A stretch of DNA of 22,393 nt from positions 1-22,393 of the forward strand of contig CAZFAJ010000046.1 in NCBI GenBank assembly GCA_964517005.1, given 5' to 3'. The notes below the pieces were generated by a model, which saw only the letters and a program-made list of their open reading frames with translations, did not search any database and was not told where the DNA came from. The DNA comes from CAYVBJ01 sp964517005. Lineage in GTDB: Bacteria > Bacteroidota > Rhodothermia > Balneolales > Balneolaceae. Shown here piece by piece: positions 1 to 8,633 of this stretch (position 1 is its first letter; every line of letters begins with the position of its first letter). The translations under genes were made by a program, and so were the position numbers.

Positions 1-1342
1 GGAAAAGTTCTTTCAATTCTTCTTTCCCTGTATCTTCTCTATCAATGATTTCCCGTGCCTTTATGAGAATATGATAGGTTCTTGAGATTAGCTCTGGGTC
101 ATATTTCATTATTCTCTTTGGTTTCAGATAAATACCATCCCTTTCAATTAAATCCCGGCTGATCCAACGGTCCAGTTTTTTACCATAATTAGCAGGCCTG
201 GCGGCTCCCAATGCACATAATCTCTGTCCGGCACTTTCAATTGTCCAGACAGGAGTGATAACCTGCGAATCCGATACTTTTGAATCATTTTGAGGATATA
301 AACGTATCTCTTTTTTCCGTTCAATAATCAGGCAGTTTATCGGTTTCCACGTAATACTTTTCATGAATCTATTATAAATAAGTGTATATATTTTGAACAG
401 ATTTGGTTTCAATAACCCTCTCATTGTTTCAGGAGTCTGGTAAAAATTTATTGGATGCAAACCCTCGTGTGGCTCTGTGATGCTCATAATATTGCGTGCC
501 GACGGAGGGAGCAATTTTTCCAAATCCTGACTTTTGATCCATTTGGTTTCAATCCATTTCCAGGTAGACTCATAATATCCGGATGCTGCAGTCCGGGGAT
601 AACTGATGGTGTGAAGAAGTTCACGATCCAGCCTTGCTGTAAATAAGTTGAAAATTTTGTTTGAAGAGTCTTCAAAAGATTTCATTGAAGGGGCAGTGGT
701 GAGCTCTTCGAGAAGGCTATAGATAGAATGCGGACGAGGGAAAAGGTATCCGGAACCGATTTTGACCTTATCAAGTGATTGTTGATAACGGGTTTGGACC
801 GGCTCTTCTGATCTGAAAAGTGTGCCTTTAGCATCTGAAAATGAGAAAAAAGGATTTACCATTTGGAATAGAGAGGCAAGGGCAGCATCTTCTATTGATA
901 TCCTGAAGTGCTGGTCCCACAAATGGCGAAATATGAATTTATTTTCAAGTCTCTGTTTGAGGTTTTTTAATGAAATTGGTTTCGCTGTGGAAATCCGGCT
1001 TTTCACGGAGCTGTTTGTGAGCAGCTGTAATTGTGTTCGATACAGTTTATTGTCTGCCAAATATCTACCAACAGACCATGCGATAAAATCCCCGGATGGG
1101 TCCGAATCTGTGGCAATAACAATCCTGTTAAACCAGCTGTTTTTCTGTTTTAGTTCTTTTCTGATTTCTCTTTTTTCAGGATTAGCTTTTTTACCGAGTT
1201 TCAGTTTTTGTGAATCAAATTTTGGATACCAGCAAAATCCTCCGGTACTCAGTACCTCCAGCCAGGGAATCTGCATCTGTTTGATGTAATCTGCAACGGT
1301 TGGCGATTCAACGATCAGAAGTGTGTATTCGCTTGATGTCAC
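1..1342 (-). CDS. Divergent type IA DNA topoisomerase (TOPRIM), 3' end outside window
   Basis: An open frame of 447 codons starts at a GTG whose last two bases are shared with the ybeY TGA (GTGA), so it is probably translationally coupled; it runs off the window edge. The N-terminus has the TOPRIM signature LLIVESPTVADYI (Glu12 is the expected catalytic acid), then IATDSDPSGDFIAW around residues 76-89. The active-site tyrosine is probably Tyr248 in ISYPRTAASGYY, matching the Y-x-R-T block of TopA/TopB. Further family blocks follow: PHEGLHPI (usually AHEAIRP), a Tyr-x-Leu-Ile-x-x-Arg-Phe block, and ARPANYGKKLDRWISRDLIE (usually GRPSTYA...). Type IA enzymes cut one strand through a 5'-phosphotyrosine and relax negative supercoils or decatenate DNA. 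Oddities: the DxDxE acid triad reads D79-S-D81-P-S83-G-D85, so the third acid is Ser, and Tyr248 lies earlier than the Tyr319 of E. coli TopA. The family call is strong; whether it is a housekeeping or accessory enzyme is unknown. Confidence 0.85.
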   Translation of the reverse strand, partial: MTSSEYTLLIVESPTVADYIKQMQIPWLEVLSTGGFCWYPKFDSQKLKLGKKANPEKREIRKELKQKNSWFNRIVIATDSDPSGDFIAWSVGRYLADNKLYRTQLQLLTNSSVKSRISTAKPISLKNLKQRLENKFIFRHLWDQHFRISIEDAALASLFQMVNPFFSFSDAKGTLFRSEEPVQTRYQQSLDKVKIGSGYLFPRPHSIYSLLEELTTAPSMKSFEDSSNKIFNLFTARLDRELLHTISYPRTAASGYYESTWKWIETKWIKSQDLEKLLPPSARNIMSITEPHEGLHPINFYQTPETMRGLLKPNLFKIYTLIYNRFMKSITWKPINCLIIERKKEIRLYPQNDSKVSDSQVITPVWTIESAGQRLCALGAARPANYGKKLDRWISRDLIERDGIYLKPKRIMKYDPELISRTYHILIKAREIIDREDTGKEELKELF

Positions 1343-1830
1343 AATCCGGAAATTTCGGAGAGATATCGATCTTCGAGGCTTGTCATTTTTTTTTGCTCTT
1401 CTTTTGTCTGATCATTGTAACCAATCAGGTGAAGAAGGCCATGAATAAAAATCCTTGAAAACTCTTCTTTTTGATTTGTTTTAAATTCGGCAGATTGTTC
1501 AGCAATTCTCGGAGCGCAACAGTAGAGAGTTCCCTCAATATTCTGATTTTTATTTTCGTCATCATATCTGAAACTGATAATATCTGTTACATAATCCCGG
1601 CCAAGATGTTTTCTGTTTAATTCTACAATTTCATGTTCATCCACGAACACCAGCTCCACATGCCGGAACGAGATATTTTCAGAATCTTCAATCTCATTAA
1701 AAATTCTTTTGAGTTGGTTGTTATCTAACGGCAAGCCAAAACCGGAAGGATTGTGAACGGAAAGAGAAGAAGTATTTTCGGTTTCCGGTGAGGGGTCAGG
1801 AAAGTTCATCATCATCAAAACTGAAATCAT
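1339..1830 (-). CDS. ybeY: Endoribonuclease YbeY (rRNA maturation factor)
   Basis: This 163-aa protein matches YbeY/UPF0054, a single-strand endoribonuclease needed for 16S rRNA 3'-end maturation and ribosome quality control in the cytoplasm. The metal-binding signature is HGLLHLIGYND, with His130 and His134; the usual third His (GYDH) is Asp140, a substitution I recall as usual in Bacteroidota YbeY. The upstream block DYVTDIISFRYDDE is also typical of the family. The start is uncertain: the ATG at 1830 lies well inside the upstream gene, and a cluster of ATG codons at 1815, 1812 and 1809 also overlaps its end; the conserved part begins after about residue 30, so any of these works. No clear ribosome binding site is visible, and translation is probably coupled to the upstream gene. 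The downstream topoisomerase begins inside this gene's stop codon. Confidence 0.95.
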   Translation of the reverse strand: MISVLMMMNFPDPSPETENTSSLSVHNPSGFGLPLDNNQLKRIFNEIEDSENISFRHVELVFVDEHEIVELNRKHLGRDYVTDIISFRYDDENKNQNIEGTLYCCAPRIAEQSAEFKTNQKEEFSRIFIHGLLHLIGYNDQTKEEQKKMTSLEDRYLSEISGL

Positions 1831-2263
1831 CGAGTCCGGCTGAGTCTGTCAGTGAGAGTGCTACACCGCACATCATCATATCTTCCGGCAGTTTGGTGAA
1901 ATCACCTGAGAGAACTGCGTCACTTACATTGGCATAGAGACTACACCCGGCACCCTGTTCTACAATCAATCCGGAAGTGATATTGCCGTTTTTACCAAAA
2001 AACGTTACCTGCTTCAGCATATCACTTGCAATAAATGCGGTACAGTTGTGAAGCTGCAAAAAAGTATTGTGAGCATATACGGATACCATGTTCATTCGTT
2101 CACCGCCTACATCGAGGCCAAGGTGAATTTCAAGAGCAAGCTTTCGGGTCTGTTCTTCATCGTGTAACTCAAAACGATACACATCATTGCCAAGAGGCTT
2201 TGCAGTGGCAAGAAGCACCTGACTGATAGCGTCTATATTTTCTTCTGTAAATTCGTGAATCAT
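1796..2263 (-). CDS. Hypothetical protein, 155 aa, upstream of ybeY
   Basis: I do not recognise this family. It is a soluble protein of 155 residues with no signal peptide or membrane segment. The N-terminus (MIHEFTEENIDAISQVLLA) looks helical and amphipathic; the middle is mixed alpha/beta with an aliphatic stretch ending in LGLDVGG; the C-terminus is strongly acidic (FSFDDDELS). It has three cysteines, at about residues 73, 106 and 132, in no recognisable metal motif. Its stop codon lies within the start region of ybeY, so the two are one transcription unit and probably translationally coupled, which hints at a role near translation or nucleic acid metabolism, but that is only context. The 105 bases upstream hold no promoter I can name. 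Confidence 0.75.
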   Translation of the reverse strand: MIHEFTEENIDAISQVLLATAKPLGNDVYRFELHDEEQTRKLALEIHLGLDVGGERMNMVSVYAHNTFLQLHNCTAFIASDMLKQVTFFGKNGNITSGLIVEQGAGCSLYANVSDAVLSGDFTKLPEDMMMCGVALSLTDSAGLDDFSFDDDELS

Positions 2264-2368
2264 TGCCGGGTTATTTTCTGAACGTTAAAATTCTGTTGTG
2301 GTATTATTCAGATATTAGTGGAACCAATATTAAATATACAATAGATGATGCTAACAATAAATCTTTTG

Positions 2369-5365
2369 CTAAATTCCAAGATTAAATCTTTCAATTTGTT
2401 CATCACTTGCCTCTTCAGAATCAGGTAATCCGAGTAAACCATTTGTAATCATATTTACCTCTTCGGCAAGCTGGTTTGCACTGTCAGGATCGCCTGATTT
2501 GTAGTAAACATTTTGAAGTATGGTTAAACGGCTGACATTAAAACTTGCATCAGAGATCAGTGATTCTCTTTGTTCACTGTTTCTTTGTATATCTCTTCTG
2601 ATTTTTTGTTGTCTGTCAAAATTTGCACTTGCACGAGCTTGCCGTGCATCCGACTCAAGATTGTTAATCCTGGATTCAATTGTTTCAAGATCTTCCATTG
2701 TGTATTTCATATCCTGAAGCATGTTATCACGAATAAACTCTGCAAGCTCGAGGGCACGTTCAAACTCCTGGACCCTGGTGTAACGATAGGAGTAGAGAAC
2801 GGGTATTGTCCAGTCGGATTCTTCAGCACGAAACGGAACGTTATCCTCTCCGAATTTCAGCCAGTAAGCTGCTTCCTCGGGCTGATCCCGCTCTATATAC
2901 ATATCCGCGAGCTGTGAGAAGCCATATCTGTAATTTCCGAGCATTCTGCGAATGTTTTCATCAAAATAGACAGATGGGTCATTCCATTTTGTGAACCTGA
3001 ATTTTTTGAGTCTGTCAGCATGTACATCAGGGTCAATATAACCAAACTGACCGGATTCCCGTTTTTTGGGCACAACGCGATAGGCTTTGCCTTCAAACTG
3101 GAAATAGTTTTGTAAACCGAGCTGTCCGGTTCTAGAAACCGTATTGGCGTAATAAACCGGCCGGAGCCATTGGTTGGATCTGAGTATCTCAAGCACCATT
3201 TGATCCTGAACCTGCAGGTAGTGTCTTCGGTTTCCCTGCCCGTCAGTTCCGGCGAAACGGCCTTCCAGGTACCAGGAAACTTCATCATCCAGCGAATCGA
3301 TTGGAATCGAATAGGGTACAGCACTTCTAACCTGATACTCAAAATTACCACTGCGTTGTACGCCGGTAAGTTCATCTGTTTCTGCATCTCCGGAAAAAGC
3401 TTGTTTTAGAAGTGTCTTATTAACGGGAATGACGATATTCTGGGGATTGAAAAGTGAAAGTCCTGATGTCATTTCATCGATTTCTTCATCACTCAGCTCA
3501 ATTGGCAGTGGCAGGGATTCATGAGTTTGCTCATCACGCAGTTGTTTAATATACCAGTCTGTATTTAGCAGGCTTAGCACAACAACCCTCACATCTGTCC
3601 GCACACCTTCAACCTCCTGCAAGTACCAAAGGGGAAAAGTATCATTGTCACCGTTTGTGAACAGGATAGCATTTTCCTCGAGGGAATTAAGGAGATTATA
3701 CGCATAATCCCGTGCCACATACCTTTCGCTGCGATCGTGATGGTGCCAGTTTTGAGCTCCCATCCAGAATGGAACAGCAAGAAACATAAGTCCAAGCACC
3801 CCGTAGCTGATATACCGGTTATTCATTTTTTCACGGATTAAATCCAGCAGGGCTGTGCCTCCCATGCCTATCCAGATACTGAAAGCAAAGAAGGATCCTA
3901 CATAGGCATAATCTCTTTCACGGGGTTCAGCCGGAGTTTGATTCAGATATACAATGATTGCCAGCCCCGTAAAGACGAACAGTACAAGAACGGAAAAAGC
4001 TCTTTTCCAGTCATTCTTAAAATGATAGAGCATACCTAACAAACCAAACAAAAAAGGGAGATAGAAGAACCCGGTATGGGCCGGATTACCCGCATTTCTG
4101 GATTCACGGAATCCGGCGTTCCATCCCGAATCCTGTATATCGGCATCTCTTCCGATGAAATTCCAGTTAAAATAGCGTACGTACATATGGTATACCTGGT
4201 ATTTCCAGAAATACTCCCAGTCACTGCCGAACTGGGCATAATACTCAAGATGGTGTGGCTGGGATGAGTGCCGGCGCGGAAACAGTGTCTCTTCATTGCG
4301 GTCAATATTACCGGTTTGAGGATCAAATGTAGAACCCATCAAAAGCGGTGTCTGTCCGTATTGTTCTCTGTTCAGGTAACTGATAAATGCTTCAACATTC
4401 TCCGGGTTATTTTCATCGATCGGAGGATCTGCCTGTGAACGGATAAAAATCAGAGCATAGGATGAATAGCCGATGATGATCATGGCATAGCACAGAGCGG
4501 CCACATTGGCTATGCGGTAATTTTTTTTCTGTGTATAGTAAACGGCAAATGCCACAATCAGCAGGATAAGCATGATGTAGGTTGCCGGCCCGATTAGCCC
4601 ATAGGTCATTCTGTTGATTCCATCGGCAAGGCTGGGAATTGAGATAACCGTAAAAGGATATATAAACAGAAATGTGAGTACGGTAATCGCACCAACTGCT
4701 ACAAAAGTGACAAGTGTAAAATCTCTTTTTTTGAAATAGATGATCAGTGCCACAAAGAAAAGAGCCAGCAGGTTCAAAAGATGAACACCCAGTGCGAGGC
4801 CAAACATGTAAGCAATCAGTACGAGCCATCGCTCCGAATGAGGTTTTTCGTGGTTTTCACCCCATCTGAGTGCCATCCAGACCACAGCGGCCGTAAAGAA
4901 CATGGATGACGCGTAAACTTCCGATTCAACCGCATTAAACCACATTGTTTCAGATACGGCAAAGGTCAATGCTCCGAAAAAACCGCCGCCATAAAAACCG
5001 ATTTTTTCAACCGGATCCATATTTTCAACCGGCCCGCGCCACTCTTTAATTAAAATGACAATTATGAGATAGAGAAACATAATCGTAAAAGAGGAGGCGA
5101 GCACGCTTATAAAATTAATGCTCATTGCCACATAATCTGATGGCATAAACATAGAAAAGATCCGGCCGGTGAGGGATGAGAGAGGTGCACCGGGGGGATG
5201 CATAATCTGTAAACCATAAGCGGCAGCTATGCGCTCGGCAGGATCCCAAAAATCTGTTGTTGGGGTCATTGTTGAAGCGTAGATAAACAGGGATATGGCA
5301 AAAACAACGACTGCGAAAAATATATTGCGTGACTGGTGCCTGTCAAACACAGATGATAAATTCAT
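2369..5365 (-). CDS. GT117-family membrane glycosyltransferase (DUF2723)
   Basis: A 998-aa polytopic membrane protein of the DUF2723/GT117 family, which in Bacteroidota is linked to O-glycosylation of exported proteins and resembles protein O-mannosyltransferases of the GT-C fold. The N-terminal signature is clear: after the first membrane helix (about 15-32) come WDPAER (Asp41 and Glu44, the likely catalytic and substrate-contacting acids of the first periplasmic loop) and MHPPGAPL (55-62). About twelve hydrophobic helices fill residues 15-550. The second family block, NGDNDTFPLWYLQEVEGV, lies in the periplasmic part after the last helix. The C-terminal third is soluble, with TPR-like helices and a charged coiled-coil segment near residues 890-930. 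The length is normal for the family. It stands alone, with a 230-bp divergent region upstream. Donor and acceptor cannot be told from the sequence. Confidence 0.93.
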   Translation of the reverse strand: MNLSSVFDRHQSRNIFFAVVVFAISLFIYASTMTPTTDFWDPAERIAAAYGLQIMHPPGAPLSSLTGRIFSMFMPSDYVAMSINFISVLASSFTIMFLYLIIVILIKEWRGPVENMDPVEKIGFYGGGFFGALTFAVSETMWFNAVESEVYASSMFFTAAVVWMALRWGENHEKPHSERWLVLIAYMFGLALGVHLLNLLALFFVALIIYFKKRDFTLVTFVAVGAITVLTFLFIYPFTVISIPSLADGINRMTYGLIGPATYIMLILLIVAFAVYYTQKKNYRIANVAALCYAMIIIGYSSYALIFIRSQADPPIDENNPENVEAFISYLNREQYGQTPLLMGSTFDPQTGNIDRNEETLFPRRHSSQPHHLEYYAQFGSDWEYFWKYQVYHMYVRYFNWNFIGRDADIQDSGWNAGFRESRNAGNPAHTGFFYLPFLFGLLGMLYHFKNDWKRAFSVLVLFVFTGLAIIVYLNQTPAEPRERDYAYVGSFFAFSIWIGMGGTALLDLIREKMNNRYISYGVLGLMFLAVPFWMGAQNWHHHDRSERYVARDYAYNLLNSLEENAILFTNGDNDTFPLWYLQEVEGVRTDVRVVVLSLLNTDWYIKQLRDEQTHESLPLPIELSDEEIDEMTSGLSLFNPQNIVIPVNKTLLKQAFSGDAETDELTGVQRSGNFEYQVRSAVPYSIPIDSLDDEVSWYLEGRFAGTDGQGNRRHYLQVQDQMVLEILRSNQWLRPVYYANTVSRTGQLGLQNYFQFEGKAYRVVPKKRESGQFGYIDPDVHADRLKKFRFTKWNDPSVYFDENIRRMLGNYRYGFSQLADMYIERDQPEEAAYWLKFGEDNVPFRAEESDWTIPVLYSYRYTRVQEFERALELAEFIRDNMLQDMKYTMEDLETIESRINNLESDARQARASANFDRQQKIRRDIQRNSEQRESLISDASFNVSRLTILQNVYYKSGDPDSANQLAEEVNMITNGLLGLPDSEEASDEQIERFNLGI

Positions 5366-5412
5366 TGAGTAAATTCTTTTTATTTTCCTGGTTTGTGATA
5401 GTCCAAAATCAA

Positions 5413-5430
5413 AATTCCAACGCTGGAATT
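5413..5430. repeat. Inverted repeat in divergent intergenic region
   Basis: A perfect inverted repeat with 7-bp arms (AATTCCA and TGGAATT) and a 4-base spacer lies 48 bp upstream of the GT117 start and about 165 bp upstream of the transporter start. Its place between two divergent promoters suits an operator for a dimeric regulator, but no regulator gene lies nearby. It lacks a T-run, so it is unlikely to be a terminator. Confidence 0.35.
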
Positions 5431-5595
5431 GCTAAGATAGTACAACTACGTTCATATCTTATATTCAAACGCAAAATATACCGAAAGAGTAGCGCTTTGC
5501 CTAAATGAAAATTTTACACCCAACAAACTTGCTCAGCGTCCAAAAAATGGTTATTAACCACACTACTTAATTTTAAATAAAAAATATAGCTAAAT

Positions 5596-7101
5596 ATGAC
5601 AATGAGTGACCGGCCGGAAGCTAAACCGGAGCGATTTACAACAAAGTGGGGCTTAATTCTGAGCGTTCTTGGCATTGCGGTGGGAACCGGAAATATCTGG
5701 CGGTTTCCGCGAATTGCGGCGCAAAATGGAGGTGAAGACGGAGCCGGTGCATTTCTGATTGCCTGGGTTACTTTTCTTTTTCTTTGGTCTATTCCATTGA
5801 TAATTGCCGAATACGGAATCGGGCGTAACGGGCGAAAAGGTGTTGTGGGCTCTTTTATTAAAATTATTGGTGAGAAGTTTGCCTGGATGGGTACTTTCGT
5901 CGGTTTTGTGGCAACAGCCATTATGTTTTACTACAGTGTGGTGGCAGGCTGGTGTCTTTACTACCTCCTTGAATCCATTTTTTACACCCTGCCTTCCGGC
6001 TACGAACAGGCAGATGCAGTCTGGACCGGTTTTCAAAGCTCAATGATGCCGTCAATTTTTCATGCTATTGTGATTACTCTTGGAGGTTTTGTAATCTTAA
6101 AAGGAGTGAAAAGTATTGAAAGGCTGAATCTTGTTCTAATACCGGCACTCGTTTTAGTACTGATTGTTTCACTGGTAAAAGCGTTAACATTGCCGGGCAG
6201 TGGTGCTGGAATCTCCTATTTGTTTACACCTGACTGGTCGACTCTGAAAAATCCGGGTTTATGGCTGGAAGCCCTTACTCAAAATGCCTGGGATACAGGT
6301 GCTGCCTGGGGTCTTATTCTTACCTACGGAGCATACATGCGGACGCGTGATGACATAACCGTAAGTGCATTTCAGACAGGTATCGGGAATAACCTGGTAT
6401 CTCTTGTTGCGGCCGTCATTATTTTTTCAACCGTTTTTGGCACACTTGGCCAGCAAATGAGCAACGGCGAAGTTCTTGAAGTGATGCAAACATCGGGCCC
6501 GGCTTCTACCGGTCTGACATTTATGTGGATGCCTCAGCTCTTTGAGGAGATGGCCGGCGGCAGAATTTTTGCCATTCTCTTCTTTTTAGGACTAACATTT
6601 GCTGCATTCAGTTCGCTGGTCTCGATGATTGAACTGGCAACCAAAGTATTTGTGGATATGGGAATAACCAGGAAAAAGGCTACAATCGGAGTTTGCATAG
6701 CAGGTTTTGTTTTTGGGTTACCATCTGCTATCTCACTTGATATCTTTGCAAACCAAGATTTTGTATGGGGAGTGGGGCTGATGGTTTCCGGTGCATTTAT
6801 TTCATTTGCGGTGATCCGTTTTGGCCCCGAGCGTTTCCGGAATGAATTGGTGAATACTAAAGAAAGACGGGTAACACTCGGAAAGTGGTGGAGTTTTATT
6901 TTAAAGTATGTGATACCCGTAGAAGTGATCACGCTGCTGGTTTGGTGGATGTATCTGAGCGCAGCTGTTTACGCTCCTGATACCTGGTATAATCCGTTAA
7001 GCCCATTCTCAGTGGCTACCGTTGTAGGTCAATGGGCAATCATGATGATTTTATTCCTGATCTACAACAGTAAAATTGCTAAAAAAACAATTCTGCACTA
7101 A
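5596..7101 (+). CDS. Sodium-dependent transporter, NSS/SNF family
   Basis: A 501-aa integral membrane protein of the neurotransmitter:sodium symporter family (LeuT fold), which takes up amino acids or related amines using the sodium gradient. The TM1 signature is GTGNIWRFPRIAAQNGG, starting near residue 30, with the unwound helix-1 region and the conserved Arg36 of the extracellular gate. The TM2 block FLFLWSIPLIIAEYGIGR follows. Helices continue through to a last segment near residues 475-495, in line with 11-12 helices and the roughly 510-aa length of LeuT. TM6 (NAWDTGAAWGLILTYGAYM) and TM8 (FFLGLTFAAFSSLVSMIE) carry the usual small-residue and Ser positions. The substrate cannot be assigned. 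The ATG at 5596 is followed by a second at 5602; neither has a Shine-Dalgarno. The stop codon overlaps that of the convergent partial gene by 3 bases. Confidence 0.93.
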   Translation: MTMSDRPEAKPERFTTKWGLILSVLGIAVGTGNIWRFPRIAAQNGGEDGAGAFLIAWVTFLFLWSIPLIIAEYGIGRNGRKGVVGSFIKIIGEKFAWMGTFVGFVATAIMFYYSVVAGWCLYYLLESIFYTLPSGYEQADAVWTGFQSSMMPSIFHAIVITLGGFVILKGVKSIERLNLVLIPALVLVLIVSLVKALTLPGSGAGISYLFTPDWSTLKNPGLWLEALTQNAWDTGAAWGLILTYGAYMRTRDDITVSAFQTGIGNNLVSLVAAVIIFSTVFGTLGQQMSNGEVLEVMQTSGPASTGLTFMWMPQLFEEMAGGRIFAILFFLGLTFAAFSSLVSMIELATKVFVDMGITRKKATIGVCIAGFVFGLPSAISLDIFANQDFVWGVGLMVSGAFISFAVIRFGPERFRNELVNTKERRVTLGKWWSFILKYVIPVEVITLLVWWMYLSAAVYAPDTWYNPLSPFSVATVVGQWAIMMILFLIYNSKIAKKTILH

Positions 7102-7266
7102 TTACGGCTATTTAACTTCTTTTCAATTTTAATCAGTGTTTGGTGAATATCCTTCAAAACCGGATACAGATCGGATTGCTCATTTGCAGCTTTGTCTTGA
7201 TAAACAGAAGATTGATTATCAGTGACGATGTCTCTCTGATCCAAAACCTTTTCCCTGAAATTCTGA
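7098..7266 (-). CDS. C-terminal part of unknown protein, cut by assembly gap
   Basis: On the minus strand a frame stays open for 55 codons from the edge of the N run to a TAG overlapping the NSS stop codon. The peptide is hydrophilic and rich in Lys, Glu, Gln and Asp, ending with a heptad-like segment (LKDIHQTLIKIEKKLNSRN) that suggests a short coiled coil. The plus-strand reading of the same bases is less protein-like and begins inside this region. The start must lie in the gap or just beyond it, so this may be a small protein downstream of the DoxX-like gene. No family is recognised. Confidence 0.45.
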
Positions 7267-7366
7267 NNNNNNNNNNNNNNNNNNNNNNNNNNNNNNNNNN
7301 NNNNNNNNNNNNNNNNNNNNNNNNNNNNNNNNNNNNNNNNNNNNNNNNNNNNNNNNNNNNNNNNNN
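7267..7366. other. Assembly gap (100 N)
   Basis: Exactly 100 N bases, the usual placeholder for a scaffold join of unknown true size. Frames crossing it cannot be trusted. It separates the DoxX-like gene from the partial gene at 7098-7266. Confidence 0.99.
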
Positions 7367-7379
7367 CTGAAAGTCAAAT

Positions 7380-7853
7380 TTAGGCCAAATGAGGTTCAGA
7401 TAAAAGCTTGCCGCCGCGGGCTGTTGCACCTATCACGATGGCGGCACTTATCACCACTACATTTTTGATGATATATTGTCCCTCAATAGTGAGAACAAAA
7501 GGCACTTGTGAAAATACAAGATCAGGAAACAAAACCAGGGGGCTCATGGTGCCGGCCATTTGCACAAAAAGTAATAGTATAGTCAGACGTATAAACTTGC
7601 CTGAAAGCAACAAAACCCCAATAGTTACTTCAAATAGTGCAAGTGAGAACTGGGCGGTATATGAAGGTATTAAACCCAGAGTGAGCAAATCAATCGTTGA
7701 GAGAGCAAGCTCTTCAGCAGGGCTCATGCCCGGAAAGAATTTCAATCCGCCGAACCAAATAAATATTATTCCGATACTGATTCTCAGAAGTTTAATACCA
7801 TACCTGGCCATCCATTTTGTAATGATCGGATCAATGAATGAGAACAATTTCAT
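7380..7853 (-). CDS. DoxX-family membrane protein
   Basis: A 157-aa protein with four predicted membrane helices (about residues 22-38, 62-85, 88-107 and 127-143), the size and topology of DoxX/DUF417-like proteins. Diagnostic segments are LRISIGIIFIWFGGLKFFPG in helix 1 and EGQYIIKNVVVISAAIVIGA before and in helix 4. The biochemical role of this family is poorly defined; members have been linked to oxidative stress or quinone-associated complexes. The next gene upstream on this strand encodes MsrB, 62 bp away, so a shared oxidative-stress context is possible. The stop is 13 bases from the assembly gap. Confidence 0.85.
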   Translation of the reverse strand: MKLFSFIDPIITKWMARYGIKLLRISIGIIFIWFGGLKFFPGMSPAEELALSTIDLLTLGLIPSYTAQFSLALFEVTIGVLLLSGKFIRLTILLLFVQMAGTMSPLVLFPDLVFSQVPFVLTIEGQYIIKNVVVISAAIVIGATARGGKLLSEPHLA

Positions 7854-7915
7854 AAGGTTGTGTCAAGAGACAAGCTGCTGTTTCTATAATCGTGCAGAAA
7901 ATGACTGCCGGTGAT

Positions 7916-8479
7916 TTACTTATTATCCTTGTCTTTAGGAACAAACTTCATGGCAGCCGAATTCATACAATAGCGCAAACCGGTTGGCTCAGGTCCGTCG
8001 TCGAAAACATGGCCAAGGTGAGAATCGCATCGGTTGCAGACGATTTCTGTCCGTGTCATAAAGTAACTTTTATCAACTTCTTCAGCTACGGCATTCTCGT
8101 TAATGGGTTCCCAAAAACTTGGCCACCCTGAACCACTCTTAAATTTTGTATCGGAATGAAAAAGCGGATTGCCACATGCTGCGCACACATAGATTCCGTC
8201 CTCATACAAGCTGTTGTAATCATTTATAAAGGGCATCTCAGTGCCTGCTTTTCTGAGTATTTTATATTGAGACGAAGTCAGGATTTCTTTCCATTCTTCT
8301 TCCGTCTTTTCGACTTTTTGATTGTTGGTTGTATCGTTCATGGCAGATTCGTAAGTGATTGTGTTTAAAAAGTGTTTATGCTCTTCAGTTGAAAGATTAC
8401 TGTTTGACTGGCCCTGAGATGAGCAGTTTAAAAACAGTATCGTTGTCAGAGCGATCCCGAAAGTTTTGAGTACATTCAT
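7916..8479 (-). CDS. msrB: Peptide-methionine (R)-S-oxide reductase MsrB, exported
   Basis: MsrB reduces methionine-R-sulfoxide in proteins back to methionine. The catalytic cysteine is Cys171 in RYCMNSAAMKF, the family's RxCxN motif. Two CxxC pairs, Cys99/Cys102 (CAACG) and Cys148/Cys151 (CNRC), bind the structural zinc. SGSGWPSFW and SHLGHVFDDGP are further family blocks. No separate resolving cysteine is visible. I chose the ATG at 8479 because it starts a clean signal sequence ending FLNC-SSQ, which looks like a lipoprotein signal with an imperfect lipobox (Asn at -1); the upstream ATG at 8530 would add 17 residues ahead of it. Residues 20-60 form a linker to the MsrB domain. It is therefore probably a periplasm-facing or surface lipoprotein repairing envelope proteins. 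Confidence 0.95.
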   Translation of the reverse strand: MNVLKTFGIALTTILFLNCSSQGQSNSNLSTEEHKHFLNTITYESAMNDTTNNQKVEKTEEEWKEILTSSQYKILRKAGTEMPFINDYNSLYEDGIYVCAACGNPLFHSDTKFKSGSGWPSFWEPINENAVAEEVDKSYFMTRTEIVCNRCDSHLGHVFDDGPEPTGLRYCMNSAAMKFVPKDKDNK

Positions 8480-8633
8480 GTCTGCGTTTTTGATTTTATT
8501 CAGATGCAACAATAACGTACTGTAATCCATTCATTGTATTTATAATATTAAATCACTTTCTCATCACCGGGTCAGTTTTTTTTGGAGAGCATTTTGAAAA
8601 GGTGACGGATGAAACTCTGAAATTTACAGAGGA

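Noticed and set aside
822..1289. Plus-strand frame of 155 codons
   Set aside because: It is the reverse of the topoisomerase gene; the minus-strand frame carries TOPRIM and active-site motifs, whereas this one has no recognisable feature and an odd Cys/Phe/Ser-rich composition.
5514..5921. Minus-strand frame of 135 codons
   Set aside because: It overlaps the start of the NSS transporter gene on the opposite strand and is rich in Pro and Arg without a family match, so it is a shadow.
7140..7370. Plus-strand frame running into the N run
   Set aside because: The apparent length comes from undetermined bases; the opposite frame reads as a more convincing protein end.
8615..8631. Hairpin CTCTG-loop-CAGAG just after the PagL-like gene
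   Set aside because: The 5-bp stem with a 7-base loop and no T-run is too weak to call a terminator.
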